Source of the DNA: Candidatus Cryptobacteroides merdavium
Lineage (GTDB): Bacteria; Bacteroidota; Bacteroidia; Bacteroidales; UBA932
Length of the DNA stretch: 40,300 nucleotides
Reading direction: 5' to 3'
NCBI GenBank assembly: GCA_017694755.1
Contig: JADIMO010000021.1
Span: 1 to 40,300 of the forward strand
The stretch's first letter is position 1; every line of letters begins with the position of its first letter. A program made the position numbers and the translations under genes. Below, piece after piece: positions 16,702-24,336 of the stretch. The notes beneath the pieces are model-generated. The model was given only the letters and a program-made list of their open reading frames with translations. It ran no database searches and was not told where the DNA came from.

Positions 16702-17073
16702 TCATCTTACGGCAAGGATTTCGTCCACTATGTATTTCTGCTGCCCCCTCCACGGAAGGGTGCCGAGATATTCCTTGTAGTGGAGTTCCACAGTCTTGCC
16801 GCCGCACCGCATCAGTGAATCGGCCAGTTCCTTGTCCGTGATGGAAAACTCAAATTCATACGACTGGATGGCAGTCGTCTTGTTCTTCGCATTGAAGCCG
16901 GCCTGGATGGCCTTGCCTTCATATGTCTTGAATATATAACCCTTATATACGACGAAATTCAGTTCCCCGGCCTTGACGCCTTCGCCGAACACAAAATAAA
17001 ACTTGAAATAGATGAAGGCGGCCAGTGCCAGCACCGCAACGAGGGATGTTATCCAGATTATCTTCCTTTTCAT
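16702..17073 (-). CDS. Small membrane-anchored protein, conserved in Bacteroidales, function unknown
   Basis: Encodes 123 residues: a short basic start (MKRKIIW), one transmembrane helix (about 6-28) and a soluble domain with YFVFGEGVKAGELN, YKGYIFKTYEGKAIQAG, 'SYEFEFSITDKELADSL' and LPWRGQQKYIVDEI. I recall similar sequences in many Bacteroidetes, sometimes labelled 6-phosphogluconate dehydrogenase, but there is no Rossmann fold or catalytic motif here, so that label would be wrong. The single N-terminal helix suggests a periplasmic domain tethered to the inner membrane. It follows the neighbouring small gene by 6 bases and is probably co-transcribed with it. Confidence 0.8.
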   Translation of the reverse strand: MKRKIIWITSLVAVLALAAFIYFKFYFVFGEGVKAGELNFVVYKGYIFKTYEGKAIQAGFNAKNKTTAIQSYEFEFSITDKELADSLMRCGGKTVELHYKEYLGTLPWRGQQKYIVDEILAVR

Positions 17074-17079
17074 TTCATA

Positions 17080-17442
17080 TCAGATTAAAGTCCGGTCAAA
17101 GATGTCATTGTCCTGTTCAATTATGCCGGCGGAAAAAAGCAGGCCCATGAACGGGGTCTGCTGCCGTCTGATATACGGCTTCACCTTTCCGGTATTTATC
17201 TCGTCGAAAGTCCTGATGATGTCGTATGCAGCTATGAAGCCCTTGCCTGTGAGGTACTCTCCTTCCACTGAACGCTTGGTCCCGGGCTTGCCTCCCTTGA
17301 TGAATATGCAGCTGCCAACGAAAGTCGCTGAATACGGGATACCCGTAACGGAACTGAATGTCCCGTGTGACTTTACATATGAGACGACCTCTTCCCATAC
17401 CCGCGAACCGTCCCAATTGCAATACTCCTTCCTTATCTTCAT
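17080..17442 (-). CDS. Small soluble protein of unknown function
   Basis: Encodes 120 residues from the ATG at 17442. A longer frame reaches 17487, but the -7 box at 17463-17470 would lie inside it, so 17442 is preferred. The sequence starts MKIRKEYCNWDGSRVWEEV and includes 'GIPYSATFVGSCIFIKGGKPGTKRS', GEYLTGKGFIAAYDIIR and a basic, Phe-rich end. There is no signal peptide or membrane segment. I do not recognise a domain. It is the first gene of a likely two-gene unit with the membrane-anchored protein and is divergent from arginine deiminase. Confidence 0.65.
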   Translation of the reverse strand: MKIRKEYCNWDGSRVWEEVVSYVKSHGTFSSVTGIPYSATFVGSCIFIKGGKPGTKRSVEGEYLTGKGFIAAYDIIRTFDEINTGKVKPYIRRQQTPFMGLLFSAGIIEQDNDIFDRTLI

Positions 17443-17462
17443 CGCTTTTGTACTTATCGTTC

Positions 17463-17470
17463 CAAAGGTA
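17463..17470 (-). promoter_or_regulatory. -7 box for the two small genes 17442-16702
   Basis: Read leftward, TACCTTTG. Predicted start near 17456, 14 bases before the ATG at 17442. No TTTG at the right spacing. Confidence 0.4.
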
Positions 17471-17531
17471 TTGAAAATATTTGACAAATTGACTATCTTG
17501 GCAAGAATTATGGACCATAACGAATACTGGC

Positions 17532-18794
17532 ATGGATGACAGGAAGCTTAAGATAAATGTACATTCCGAGACAGGGACGCTTGAAGCCGTCCTTCTCCAT
17601 TCTCCGGGGGCAGAAGTCGAAAACATGACACCTCAAAATGTCCAGAGGGCCCTGTACAGCGACATCCTCAACCTTTCCATAGCACAGGAGGAATATTCAC
17701 AGCTGTACGGAGTGCTTTCAAAAGTGGCAAAGATATATGAAGTGCGCCCGCTGCTGGAAAAGGTACTCGGGCATGAAGAGGACAAGGCCGCCCTGCTCAG
17801 GAGGATATGCGTGGCGGAGGATGCCACGGAATATTATGACAGGCTCATGGAAATGGAGCCGAAAGAGCTGGCAAGGGTGCTCATAGAAGGCCTTCCTGCC
17901 GAAATCAACACCCTCACTGCCTATCTGAAGAATGAATACTATGCCCTCTATCCCCTCTACAATTTCTACTTCACGAGGGACTCGGCCGTCACCATCGGGG
18001 ACAGTGTCCTGGTCTGCCGCATGGCCAACAAGGTGAGGATGCGGGAGTCATTCATCATGGAGGCCATATACAGATGCAGCGGATGCTTTGAATGCAGGGT
18101 CACCGATGCCAATGACTTCCAGTCCGGGGACTCGCCAGTGACCATGGAAGGCGGCGACATCCTCATAGCGCGGGACGACATCCTCCTGGTCGGGAACGGG
18201 GCAAGGACCTCCGCAAAGGGTATTGACTTCATGGTGGACAGAATCAGGAAATCCCGTCCTGAAGGCACCTGCCATGTCATTGTCCAGCAGCTTCCGCACT
18301 CCCCCGAATCATTCATCCACCTTGACATGGTTTTCACCCTGCTTGACAGGAACAGATGCATGATATTCGAACCGCTAATCCGCAAGGACTCGGCCTATCA
18401 GACAGTCCACATCACCATACGCGACGGCAAGGTGTCGGGCATCAGGACGGTGTCTGGCCTCCTGACCACACTCAAGAGGCTCGGAATGGACCTCAAGCCG
18501 ATAATCTGCGGAGGAAGCGACGAATGGGACCAGGAAAGGGAGCAATGGCACAGCGGAGCCAATTCATTCTGCATTGCCCCCGGACAGGTCATCACATACG
18601 CAAGGAACATCCACACCCTCGAAGAACTCGACAAGGACGGCTTCAACATAATCGCAGCCGGGGATGTCATTTCCGGCAAGGCTGCCGTTGAAGGCAAATG
18701 CGCAGTGACCATATCCGGCTCCGAGCTGCCGAGAGGAGGCGGAGGGGCAAGGTGCATGACAATGCCCCTGTCAAGAAAAAAAGTGGACTGGTAA
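17532..18794 (+). CDS. arcA: Arginine deiminase
   Basis: Encodes 420 residues, a full-length ADI. It converts arginine to citrulline and ammonia in the cytoplasm, the first step of the deiminase route that can yield ATP and counter acid. All active-site motifs are present: FTRD (Asp150), MEGGD (Glu206, Asp209), HLDMVFT (His263, Asp265) and the nucleophile Cys408 in GGGGARCMTMPL. The N-terminus has the family pattern 'SETGTLEAVLLHSPG' and 'SDILNLSIAQEEYSQL'. No ornithine carbamoyltransferase, carbamate kinase or antiporter lies beside it, unlike classical arc operons. Its last codons lie inside an inverted repeat that acts as terminator for the opposite strand. Confidence 0.96.
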   Translation: MDDRKLKINVHSETGTLEAVLLHSPGAEVENMTPQNVQRALYSDILNLSIAQEEYSQLYGVLSKVAKIYEVRPLLEKVLGHEEDKAALLRRICVAEDATEYYDRLMEMEPKELARVLIEGLPAEINTLTAYLKNEYYALYPLYNFYFTRDSAVTIGDSVLVCRMANKVRMRESFIMEAIYRCSGCFECRVTDANDFQSGDSPVTMEGGDILIARDDILLVGNGARTSAKGIDFMVDRIRKSRPEGTCHVIVQQLPHSPESFIHLDMVFTLLDRNRCMIFEPLIRKDSAYQTVHITIRDGKVSGIRTVSGLLTTLKRLGMDLKPIICGGSDEWDQEREQWHSGANSFCIAPGQVITYARNIHTLEELDKDGFNIIAAGDVISGKAAVEGKCAVTISGSELPRGGGGARCMTMPLSRKKVDW

Positions 18795-18804
18795 GCAGTC
18801 CACT
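18776..18804 (-). terminator. Rho-independent terminator on the minus strand, overlapping the end of arcA
   Basis: AGTGGACTG (18782-18790) and CAGTCCACT (18796-18804) form a perfect 9-bp stem with a 5-base loop. Read leftward, the stem runs into seven T (the A-run 18776-18782). It terminates the small gene 18859-19260, while on the plus strand it encodes the last Lys-Val-Asp-Trp-stop of arcA. Confidence 0.8.
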
Positions 18805-18858
18805 CTCAGGTCCGGCAGAAGATCCAAATCCGCGAGAAAGATTCGAATCATCTGAAAA

Positions 18859-19260
18859 TCAGAAATAACGGTTCATCTCCTCCAGAACATAATGTCTTGT
18901 CGCAGAGAAGGTGACCCCTCTTCCGTCAAGCCATTTGTTGACGGAAACAATCGCCTTTGCGTATGCATTGTGCATTTCATCCTTGCCTTCATCGTTCCTG
19001 AGCATGGTGTAAAGCAGCTCGGCCAAGGCATTCAGACTGTCATTGCCGAATCCGTATTCCGACACAAGGACATTGATGAAATCATCCTTTGAAAGCACCG
19101 TGTCAATGTCCAGACCCAGCCGTCCGGCCAATTCGGTCTTCACGCAGTCATGAATTTCGGCTGATGAAACCTTCCTTTCGACCAAAGGGACAATTTCCTT
19201 AAGGATGGCCTCGATTGCTGCAGTGGTCTTGCTGACCTCCCTTGTAATGTAATCTTCCAT
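18859..19260 (-). CDS. Small helical protein of unknown function
   Basis: Encodes 133 residues from the ATG at 19260 (an adjacent ATG at 19263 and a further upstream start at 19293 are possible; the last adds a Cys-rich stretch unlike the rest). The sequence is acidic and almost all alpha-helical: MEDYITREVSKTTAAIEAIL, 'DIDTVLSKDDFINVLVSEYG', ALAELLYTMLRN, VNKWLDGRGVTFSATRHYVL. No signal peptide or membrane helix. I do not recognise the family. It has its own consensus promoter and terminator, so it is a single-gene unit and very likely real. Confidence 0.75.
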   Translation of the reverse strand: MEDYITREVSKTTAAIEAILKEIVPLVERKVSSAEIHDCVKTELAGRLGLDIDTVLSKDDFINVLVSEYGFGNDSLNALAELLYTMLRNDEGKDEMHNAYAKAIVSVNKWLDGRGVTFSATRHYVLEEMNRYF

Positions 19261-19335
19261 CATGGCACAAAGACAATTAAGTGTTAAGAACATTTTATTT
19301 TACAGGAATCCTTGCCCGTCAGAGCACGGATGAAT

Positions 19336-19367
19336 CAAATTTAACAATTATCCCGATGTCTTCCAAA
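19336..19367 (-). promoter_or_regulatory. Promoter of the small helical protein gene
   Basis: Read leftward: TTTG (19367-19364), 20-base spacer, TAAATTTG (19343-19336): full consensus. Predicted start near 19329, leader of about 70 bases. Confidence 0.75.
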
Positions 19368-19387
19368 TAATTGCCATTCAAAATGAA

Positions 19388-19423
19388 CGGATGCTGCAAA
19401 TCTTAACGCATCTGCAACATCCG
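19388..19423 (-). terminator. Probable terminator of the choloylglycine-hydrolase-family gene
   Basis: CGGATGCTGCA (19388-19398) pairs with TGCAACATCCG (19413-19423) with one mismatch. Leftward it is followed by the T-rich TTCATTTTG. It lies 27 bases after the stop at 19450. Confidence 0.5.
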
Positions 19424-19449
19424 CTTAACGGTTTTGTCCTGCATAAAGC

Positions 19450-20544
19450 CTATTTCCGGACCTTTATCATCTCGACAGGCTGCATCCGGACTTCATCCAG
19501 AGGGTGCGCCTGCCTTGAAACCTTTCCGAAGTCGATTGAATTCAGGTCAATGCACCTTATTGTGGAATTCCAGCATGTCCTGTAATAAAACTTGAGCCCG
19601 GCCTGGTCTGCGGATGTCGTCCATTGCGTGGCACTCGGCAGCACTGACGGAGCATCCCCGGCCTTATGTTCCACTCCTATCGGGATATCAAAATTGTTCA
19701 ATATCTGAAAGGTCTCCATCACGGTTTCCAGGGCGGTGGCATACTGCGGAGCAGTGGCCTTATAGAAAGCCGCCCGGACAAACCTGGAAGGAGGGGTGAC
19801 ATCTCCCGGAATGCCGAGGAAACCGGCTCCGGCCCCGAACTGCGATAAAGTCACATCATCCGTCAGCTTCAGAGGCTGCGCAGTGCCCGGAAACAGATTG
19901 ACATAATTGTTGAGATTGGTCATCTGCCACTCAAATCCAGGAGAATTGGTCAGCACTCCGAGCCTGTTTTCATAAAAACGGACTTCTCCTCCGATGATTT
20001 CCATCACGACCTGTCTGCCGGAAGGTTCGGCAATCCTCCAGTGAGCAGTTCCCGCCTGGGGACTTGTCGCAACTATATGGATGTCCCCTATGGATGCCTT
20101 CAACTCATCTATGGAAGAAAATTTTCCGAGAATCCAGCCTACAAGTTCCACATCCACAATCGTGGAAGAATTCAAGGCACTGTCATACTCTTCATATTCC
20201 CCATAGCCCGGAAAAAAGAAAAGTCCCGCGGAAAGTCCGGCCTCATTCAGGCCTTCGGTAACGAAACTGTCCTGTGTCACGGATACTCCGACATATCCGT
20301 ATCCGGTCACATATTCCAGCCCGTTCTGTCCGGACGGGGTCATGGAAGTCATGGAAGCGTTGCGCGGGACAATGACATAGCGGCTTTCCAGGTCACTGCC
20401 TCCCCATTCGCAGGTACGGGCAAGCACATGGCTCCCGTCCTTCGATGTCAATGATATGCCGGTACATGCCTCTGAGTCCGAGGCCCACATCAGCCCGCCT
20501 GCGGCAAGCAGGACGGCTGCCGATTTCAATAAAGGATTCTTCAT
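19450..20544 (-). CDS. Choloylglycine hydrolase / penicillin V acylase family amidase (Ntn hydrolase)
   Basis: Encodes 364 residues. A signal peptide ends SDSEA, and removal up to there would expose Cys27 as the N-terminal nucleophile, as in periplasmic members. Using Cys27 as family position 2, Arg43 and Glu46 in ARTCEW fall on the active-site Arg18 and Asp21 positions, so Asp is replaced by Glu. GLNEAG (Asn82 position), VLTNSP (Asn175 position) and SRFVRAAF (Arg228 position) are all present. Expected reaction: hydrolysis of a non-peptide C-N amide bond, such as conjugated bile salts, penicillin V or N-acyl amino acids; specificity cannot be read from sequence, and the Glu marks a subgroup distinct from classical bile salt hydrolases. 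Its -7 box lies only about 14 bases before the ATG. Confidence 0.88.
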   Translation of the reverse strand: MKNPLLKSAAVLLAAGGLMWASDSEACTGISLTSKDGSHVLARTCEWGGSDLESRYVIVPRNASMTSMTPSGQNGLEYVTGYGYVGVSVTQDSFVTEGLNEAGLSAGLFFFPGYGEYEEYDSALNSSTIVDVELVGWILGKFSSIDELKASIGDIHIVATSPQAGTAHWRIAEPSGRQVVMEIIGGEVRFYENRLGVLTNSPGFEWQMTNLNNYVNLFPGTAQPLKLTDDVTLSQFGAGAGFLGIPGDVTPPSRFVRAAFYKATAPQYATALETVMETFQILNNFDIPIGVEHKAGDAPSVLPSATQWTTSADQAGLKFYYRTCWNSTIRCIDLNSIDFGKVSRQAHPLDEVRMQPVEMIKVRK

Positions 20545-20557
20545 TGCATATTCTGAT

Positions 20558-20565
20558 CAAAAATA
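20558..20565 (-). promoter_or_regulatory. -7 box of the amidase gene
   Basis: Read leftward, TATTTTTG, matching TAnnTTTG. Predicted start near 20551 would give a leader of only about 7 bases. The palindrome 20578-20593 sits where a -33 box would be. Confidence 0.4.
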
Positions 20566-20577
20566 TCCCGAAAATGA

Positions 20578-20593
20578 TCCGGCGGCCGCCGGA
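20578..20593. repeat. 16-bp perfect GC palindrome between divergent genes
   Basis: TCCGGCGGCCGCCGGA is its own reverse complement. It lies between the divergent amidase and DPP IV genes at the -33 position of the amidase promoter. It could be an operator or a cruciform/hairpin element. Confidence 0.5.
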
Positions 20594-20650
20594 CAGTCAC
20601 GAATTTAATCATTATCTTCAAAAAGAACAAAAACTCTGGCAACTTCTTAG

Positions 20651-20658
20651 TAAATTTG
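20651..20658 (+). promoter_or_regulatory. -7 box of the DPP IV gene
   Basis: TAAATTTG matches TAnnTTTG. Predicted start near 20665, 67 bases before the ATG at 20732. No clear -33. Confidence 0.45.
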
Positions 20659-20731
20659 CCGGCTGCAGTCCGGCCCCACAGAAAATGGGACCTGAAGCGG
20701 CGCTGCAATACAGAAACGGAAACAACATACA

Positions 20732-22888
20732 ATGAACATGAAACATTGCATCATCAGTATCCTTGCCCTGTCATTGGGCATGACAATGTACGCCCAGCCG
20801 GGAGCAGTGGACACAAAGCCGGCCAATACGGACAGTGAAAGGCTCCTGACAATGGAGGAGGCCACCATCTCAAGAGATGTCTATCCTGAAAGCAGGAGAT
20901 ATTCATGGACAGACGACGGAAAGATGCTCACATGGACCGATGGAGACACCATGTACGGCATTGCCCCTGAAAGCGGAGAATCATCCGCAATCATCACAGC
21001 CGCAGAACTCGCTGAAAAGACCGGGGCCTCACTCGACGGATTCCCTCCGTACAGATGGGCGGAAGACGGCTCACTGCAATTCACTTCCGGAGACAGAATC
21101 TGCAGCTATGACATTACCTCGGGCCGCACCTTGGCTGTCACCCCGATCCCTGACGGAGCGGAAAACATGACTCCGGGAACGGACGGAAGATATGCCTACA
21201 CTTCAGGGAAAAGCCTTTTTCTGTGCGACAGGAACGGCAACAGCACCCCGATAGCCATAAGCGAAAGCACTGAAATCACATACGGACAGTTCGTGAGCCG
21301 CAATGAATTCGGCATCATGGAAGGGATTTTCTGGTCCCCGGACGGCAAGAAGCTCGCATTCTACAGAAAGGACGAGTCGGCAGTCACCACATTCCCCCTT
21401 CTCGACATCACCACAAGGACAGGCTCCCTGTTTGAGATCAAATATCCGATGGCCGGGATGGCCTCCGAAAATGTCCGTCTCGGCATCTATGACCTTGCCT
21501 CCAACAGTACTGTGTATGTGAAGGCGGATGATTTCGGATATGACCAGTATCTCACGAATGTGACATGGGCCCCGGACGGAAGCCGCATCTTCATCCAGGT
21601 CCTTGACCGCAGCCAGAAGCATGCAAAGCTCAACATGTATGATGCTGCCGGCGGAGAGTTCATCCGTACCCTGCTTGAGGAAAGGAATGACAGGTTCGTC
21701 GAACCTCAGAACCCTATATGGTTCCTGGACGGAAGCAATGACAGGTTCATATACAGGACAGACAACAGGGACGGCTACAAGAACCTCTATCTCTGCGACA
21801 CGGAAGGAAATATAGAAAGGCTGACAGCAACGGACGCCGATGTGGAATATGTCGGAAACAACGGGAAGGAAGTCTTCTACACCTCTGCCGAGGTCTCCCC
21901 TGTCGAAAACCACCTCTTCAAGATCAATCTCCGCAACAGGAAATGCACGAGGCTGACAACTGAAGCGGGATGGCATGAAGTTTCACTCAGTCCGGACTGC
22001 ACATGTTTTGTGGACAGGTACAGCAGCCTCAACACTCCGAATATAATTGACCTGCGCAGGACTGACGGCACAAAAGTCACAAATCTTTTTTCTGCAGCTG
22101 ACCCGGCCGAAAATTATGCATGGTGCGAAACCGTCCTCGGCACAGTCAAGAGCGCAGACGGGAAATATGACAACTGGTACAGGCTCATCAAGCCGAAGGA
22201 CTTCGACCCTTCCAGGAAATATCCGGTGATACTGTATGTCTACGGCGGCCCGCATTCGCAGCTTGTCAGAAACACATGGAATGCAGAGCTGAGGGCATGG
22301 GAAATGTATATGGCCCAAAGAGGCTACATCGTCTATGTACAGGACAACAGGGGCACGCTCAACAGGGGTGCAGAATATGAAAAGGCCATCTACGGCCAAT
22401 GCGGGCAGGCAGAGATGGCCGACCAGATGGAAGGCATAAAGATGCTGATGTCGCTCCCTTATGTGGACAGCAGCCGCATAGGGGTGCACGGATGGAGCTA
22501 CGGCGGATTCATGACCATCTCCCTGATAACCAATTACCCTGACATATTCAAGGTGGCAGTGGCCGGCGGTCCTGTCATCGACTGGAAATGGTATGAGGTC
22601 ATGTACGGAGAAAGATATATGGGCAACCCGACCCTCAATGCAGAAGGCTATGCCAAGACAAGCCTCATCGGCAAGGCCAGGGATCTCAAGGGCAAGCTGC
22701 TCATCTGCCAGGGCGCAGTGGACAATGTGGTGGTCTGGGAGCACAGCCTCAGCTTCATACGCGAATGCATAAAGAACAATGTCCAGGTGGACTATTTCCC
22801 TTATCCGTGTGCGCAGCACAATGTGTTGGGCAAGGACAGGATTCACCTGATGGACAAGGTGACAATGTATTTTGAAGACTATCTGTAA
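20732..22888 (+). CDS. Dipeptidyl peptidase IV (S9B family)
   Basis: Encodes 718 residues with a Sec signal ending MTMYAQ. It releases X-Pro (and X-Ala) dipeptides from peptide N-termini in the periplasm. The N-terminal eight-bladed propeller covers about 40-480 and includes SRNEFGIMEGIFWSPDG, the region that holds the substrate-amine-binding Glu pair in mammalian DPP IV; one Glu of the pair is Asn here, as I recall for P. gingivalis-type enzymes. The C-terminal alpha/beta hydrolase has GWSYGGF (Ser589), GAVDNV (Asp664) and AQHNV (His696) as catalytic triad, and YVYGGPH before it. Length and architecture are complete. The oxidoreductase gene follows 33 bases downstream and may be co-transcribed. 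Confidence 0.94.
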   Translation: MNMKHCIISILALSLGMTMYAQPGAVDTKPANTDSERLLTMEEATISRDVYPESRRYSWTDDGKMLTWTDGDTMYGIAPESGESSAIITAAELAEKTGASLDGFPPYRWAEDGSLQFTSGDRICSYDITSGRTLAVTPIPDGAENMTPGTDGRYAYTSGKSLFLCDRNGNSTPIAISESTEITYGQFVSRNEFGIMEGIFWSPDGKKLAFYRKDESAVTTFPLLDITTRTGSLFEIKYPMAGMASENVRLGIYDLASNSTVYVKADDFGYDQYLTNVTWAPDGSRIFIQVLDRSQKHAKLNMYDAAGGEFIRTLLEERNDRFVEPQNPIWFLDGSNDRFIYRTDNRDGYKNLYLCDTEGNIERLTATDADVEYVGNNGKEVFYTSAEVSPVENHLFKINLRNRKCTRLTTEAGWHEVSLSPDCTCFVDRYSSLNTPNIIDLRRTDGTKVTNLFSAADPAENYAWCETVLGTVKSADGKYDNWYRLIKPKDFDPSRKYPVILYVYGGPHSQLVRNTWNAELRAWEMYMAQRGYIVYVQDNRGTLNRGAEYEKAIYGQCGQAEMADQMEGIKMLMSLPYVDSSRIGVHGWSYGGFMTISLITNYPDIFKVAVAGGPVIDWKWYEVMYGERYMGNPTLNAEGYAKTSLIGKARDLKGKLLICQGAVDNVVVWEHSLSFIRECIKNNVQVDYFPYPCAQHNVLGKDRIHLMDKVTMYFEDYL

Positions 22889-22921
22889 AAGGTGGTTTTC
22901 TGTAAAAATGGCAGATATTAT

Positions 22922-23905
22922 ATGGAAAAATTCAATATAGGAATTATAGGAGCCGGGCATATCGCCGAAAAGATGGCCTTCACGCTCAACAGGATGGAAG
23001 ATGCAGCCGCATACGCAGTCGCCTCAAGGAGTCTGGAAAAGGCTGAGAATTTCGCCAGTGTGCACGGGGTGGAAAAGGCTTACGGCTCATACGAAGAGCT
23101 GCTTGACGACCCTCAGGTAGACATGGTCTATGTGGCCACACCTCACAGCCTGCATTTGCACCATGTGAAGATGTGCCTTGAAAAGGGCAGGCCGGTGCTG
23201 TGTGAAAAGGCGTTCATGCTCAACCGGGCAGAGGCCGAAGAGGCAATAAGACTTTCTGAAGAAAGGAATGTATTCCTGGCTGAGGCCATCTGGACAAGGT
23301 ACATGCCGTTCAGGAAGACTGTCAGGGAAGTGATTGACAGCGGAAGAATCGGCAGGCCCATGATGCTCACCGCACATCTGGGCTATCCTGTGGCCCATAA
23401 GGAAAGGATAATCGACCCATCCCTCGGAGGCGGTGCGCTCCTCGACCTCGGCGTATATGTCATCAACTTCGCACTGATGATGTTCGGGGACGGAATCAGC
23501 AGCATCAGCTCGACATGCGTAAAGGCGGACACAGGAGTGGACCTGCAGGAAAGCATCACCTTTACCTGGCCTGACGGGAAAATGGCTGTGATGCAGGCCA
23601 CTGCCCTATGCGCCAGCGAAAGGCAGGCCATCATCTGCGGCGACAAGGGCTACATCGTCCTTGACAACATCAACAATCCCCTCAAGGCTGAAATATGGTC
23701 TGCAGGACATGTGCTTGAAGAGACCCTCCACGCTCCGGAACAGATTACCGGATTCGAATACCAGGTCAGGGCCTGCATCAGCGCGATCCGCGAAGGCCGG
23801 ATTGAGACAGACTTCATGCCACATTCGGAAACGCTGCGGGTCATGGAACTGATGGATACTGTCAGAACACGATGGGAAGAGGCATTTTCGCGGACAGACA
23901 TATAA
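22922..23905 (+). CDS. Gfo/Idh/MocA-family NAD(P)-dependent oxidoreductase
   Basis: Encodes 327 residues from the ATG at 22922; an in-frame GTG at 22892 would add ten unconserved residues. The N-terminal Rossmann fold is IGIIGAGHIAEKM, then VYVATPHSLH and the catalytic-lysine motif VLCEKAFML (EKP in many members). The C-terminal alpha/beta domain has the family signature 'GGGALLDLGVYVIN'. It most resembles the dihydrodiol dehydrogenase/glucose-fructose oxidoreductase-like branch. Substrate is probably a sugar or cyclitol but is not decidable. No signal peptide, so it is cytoplasmic. It ends at the strong terminator 23911-23957. Confidence 0.9.
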   Translation: MEKFNIGIIGAGHIAEKMAFTLNRMEDAAAYAVASRSLEKAENFASVHGVEKAYGSYEELLDDPQVDMVYVATPHSLHLHHVKMCLEKGRPVLCEKAFMLNRAEAEEAIRLSEERNVFLAEAIWTRYMPFRKTVREVIDSGRIGRPMMLTAHLGYPVAHKERIIDPSLGGGALLDLGVYVINFALMMFGDGISSISSTCVKADTGVDLQESITFTWPDGKMAVMQATALCASERQAIICGDKGYIVLDNINNPLKAEIWSAGHVLEETLHAPEQITGFEYQVRACISAIREGRIETDFMPHSETLRVMELMDTVRTRWEEAFSRTDI

Positions 23906-23910
23906 TAAGA

Positions 23911-23957
23911 AAGGACCCCGTCAAACTCCTTTTGGAAACATTGACAGGGTCCTTTAT
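23911..23957. terminator. Terminator between the oxidoreductase and rubredoxin genes
   Basis: AAGGACCCCGTCAA (23911-23924) pairs with TTGACAGGGTCCTT (23941-23954) with one mismatch and runs into TTTATT. The A-rich left flank gives T on the other strand, so it may serve both converging genes. Confidence 0.75.
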
Positions 23958-24028
23958 TGCTTCTTGAACCGATTTCTCCCGATTGTCCGGAATCATTTCT
24001 GTCCAAGGTGTCCAGGATGACAGGAATG

Positions 24029-24190
24029 CTACTCCTCCGGCTTGAAGTCTTCCTTTCCTACTCCGCAGAGAGGGCATACCCAGTCTGCAGGAAGATCCTC
24101 AAACGCTGTTCCCGGAGCGATTCCGCTGTCCTCGTCACCTACTGCAGGGTCATACACATACCCGCAGATTACGCATACATACTTTTTCAT
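24029..24190 (-). CDS. Rubredoxin
   Basis: Encodes 53 residues. The protein begins [15 protein letters not shown] and ends with [14 protein letters not shown], giving the four iron ligands Cys6, Cys9, Cys39 and Cys42 with the family spacing CxxCG ... CPxCG. The central [17 protein letters not shown] is also canonical. It is a small one-electron carrier in the cytoplasm, in anaerobes usually supplying electrons to rubrerythrin, superoxide reductase or rubredoxin:oxygen oxidoreductase. It lies downstream of superoxide dismutase on the same strand with 141 bases between, so the pair may form an oxidative-stress unit. Confidence 0.96.
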   Translation of the reverse strand: MKKYVCVICGYVYDPAVGDEDSGIAPGTAFEDLPADWVCPLCGVGKEDFKPEE

Positions 24191-24264
24191 GTTCAGATTT
24201 TTCTTTAATGGTTCGTTTATAATTCTTTTATAACTCAGGCCATCGGCCCATGTTCATCTATGAA

Positions 24265-24336
24265 TATTGTCAGCACATCAAACACTGTCCATGCCTCAAA
24301 TATTGCATATGCTTCAGACATTGCCTGTGCTTCAAA
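24265..24336 (-). repeat. 18-bp imperfect tandem repeat after the sod stop codon
   Basis: Four tandem 18-bp units read leftward from the sod stop: TTTGAAGCACAGGCAATG, TCTGAAGCATATGCAATA, TTTGAGGCATGGACAGTG, TTTGATGTGCTGACAATA. The first unit overlaps the TGA stop (24332-24334). In all but the first pair the units differ at several sites, so the array is old or under relaxed constraint. No function assigned. Confidence 0.65.

Noticed and set aside
16702..17073. Annotation as 6-phosphogluconate dehydrogenase
   Set aside because: Similar small proteins carry this label, as far as I recall, but there is no nucleotide-binding fold or catalytic motif in 123 residues.
18825..18870. TTCGAATC motif resembling a tRNA T-arm
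   Set aside because: No acceptor stem, anticodon arm or CCA-proximal pairing can be formed around it.
24265..24336. CRISPR-like array
   Set aside because: The units are contiguous 18-bp imperfect tandem repeats without spacers, and no cas genes are present in the window.
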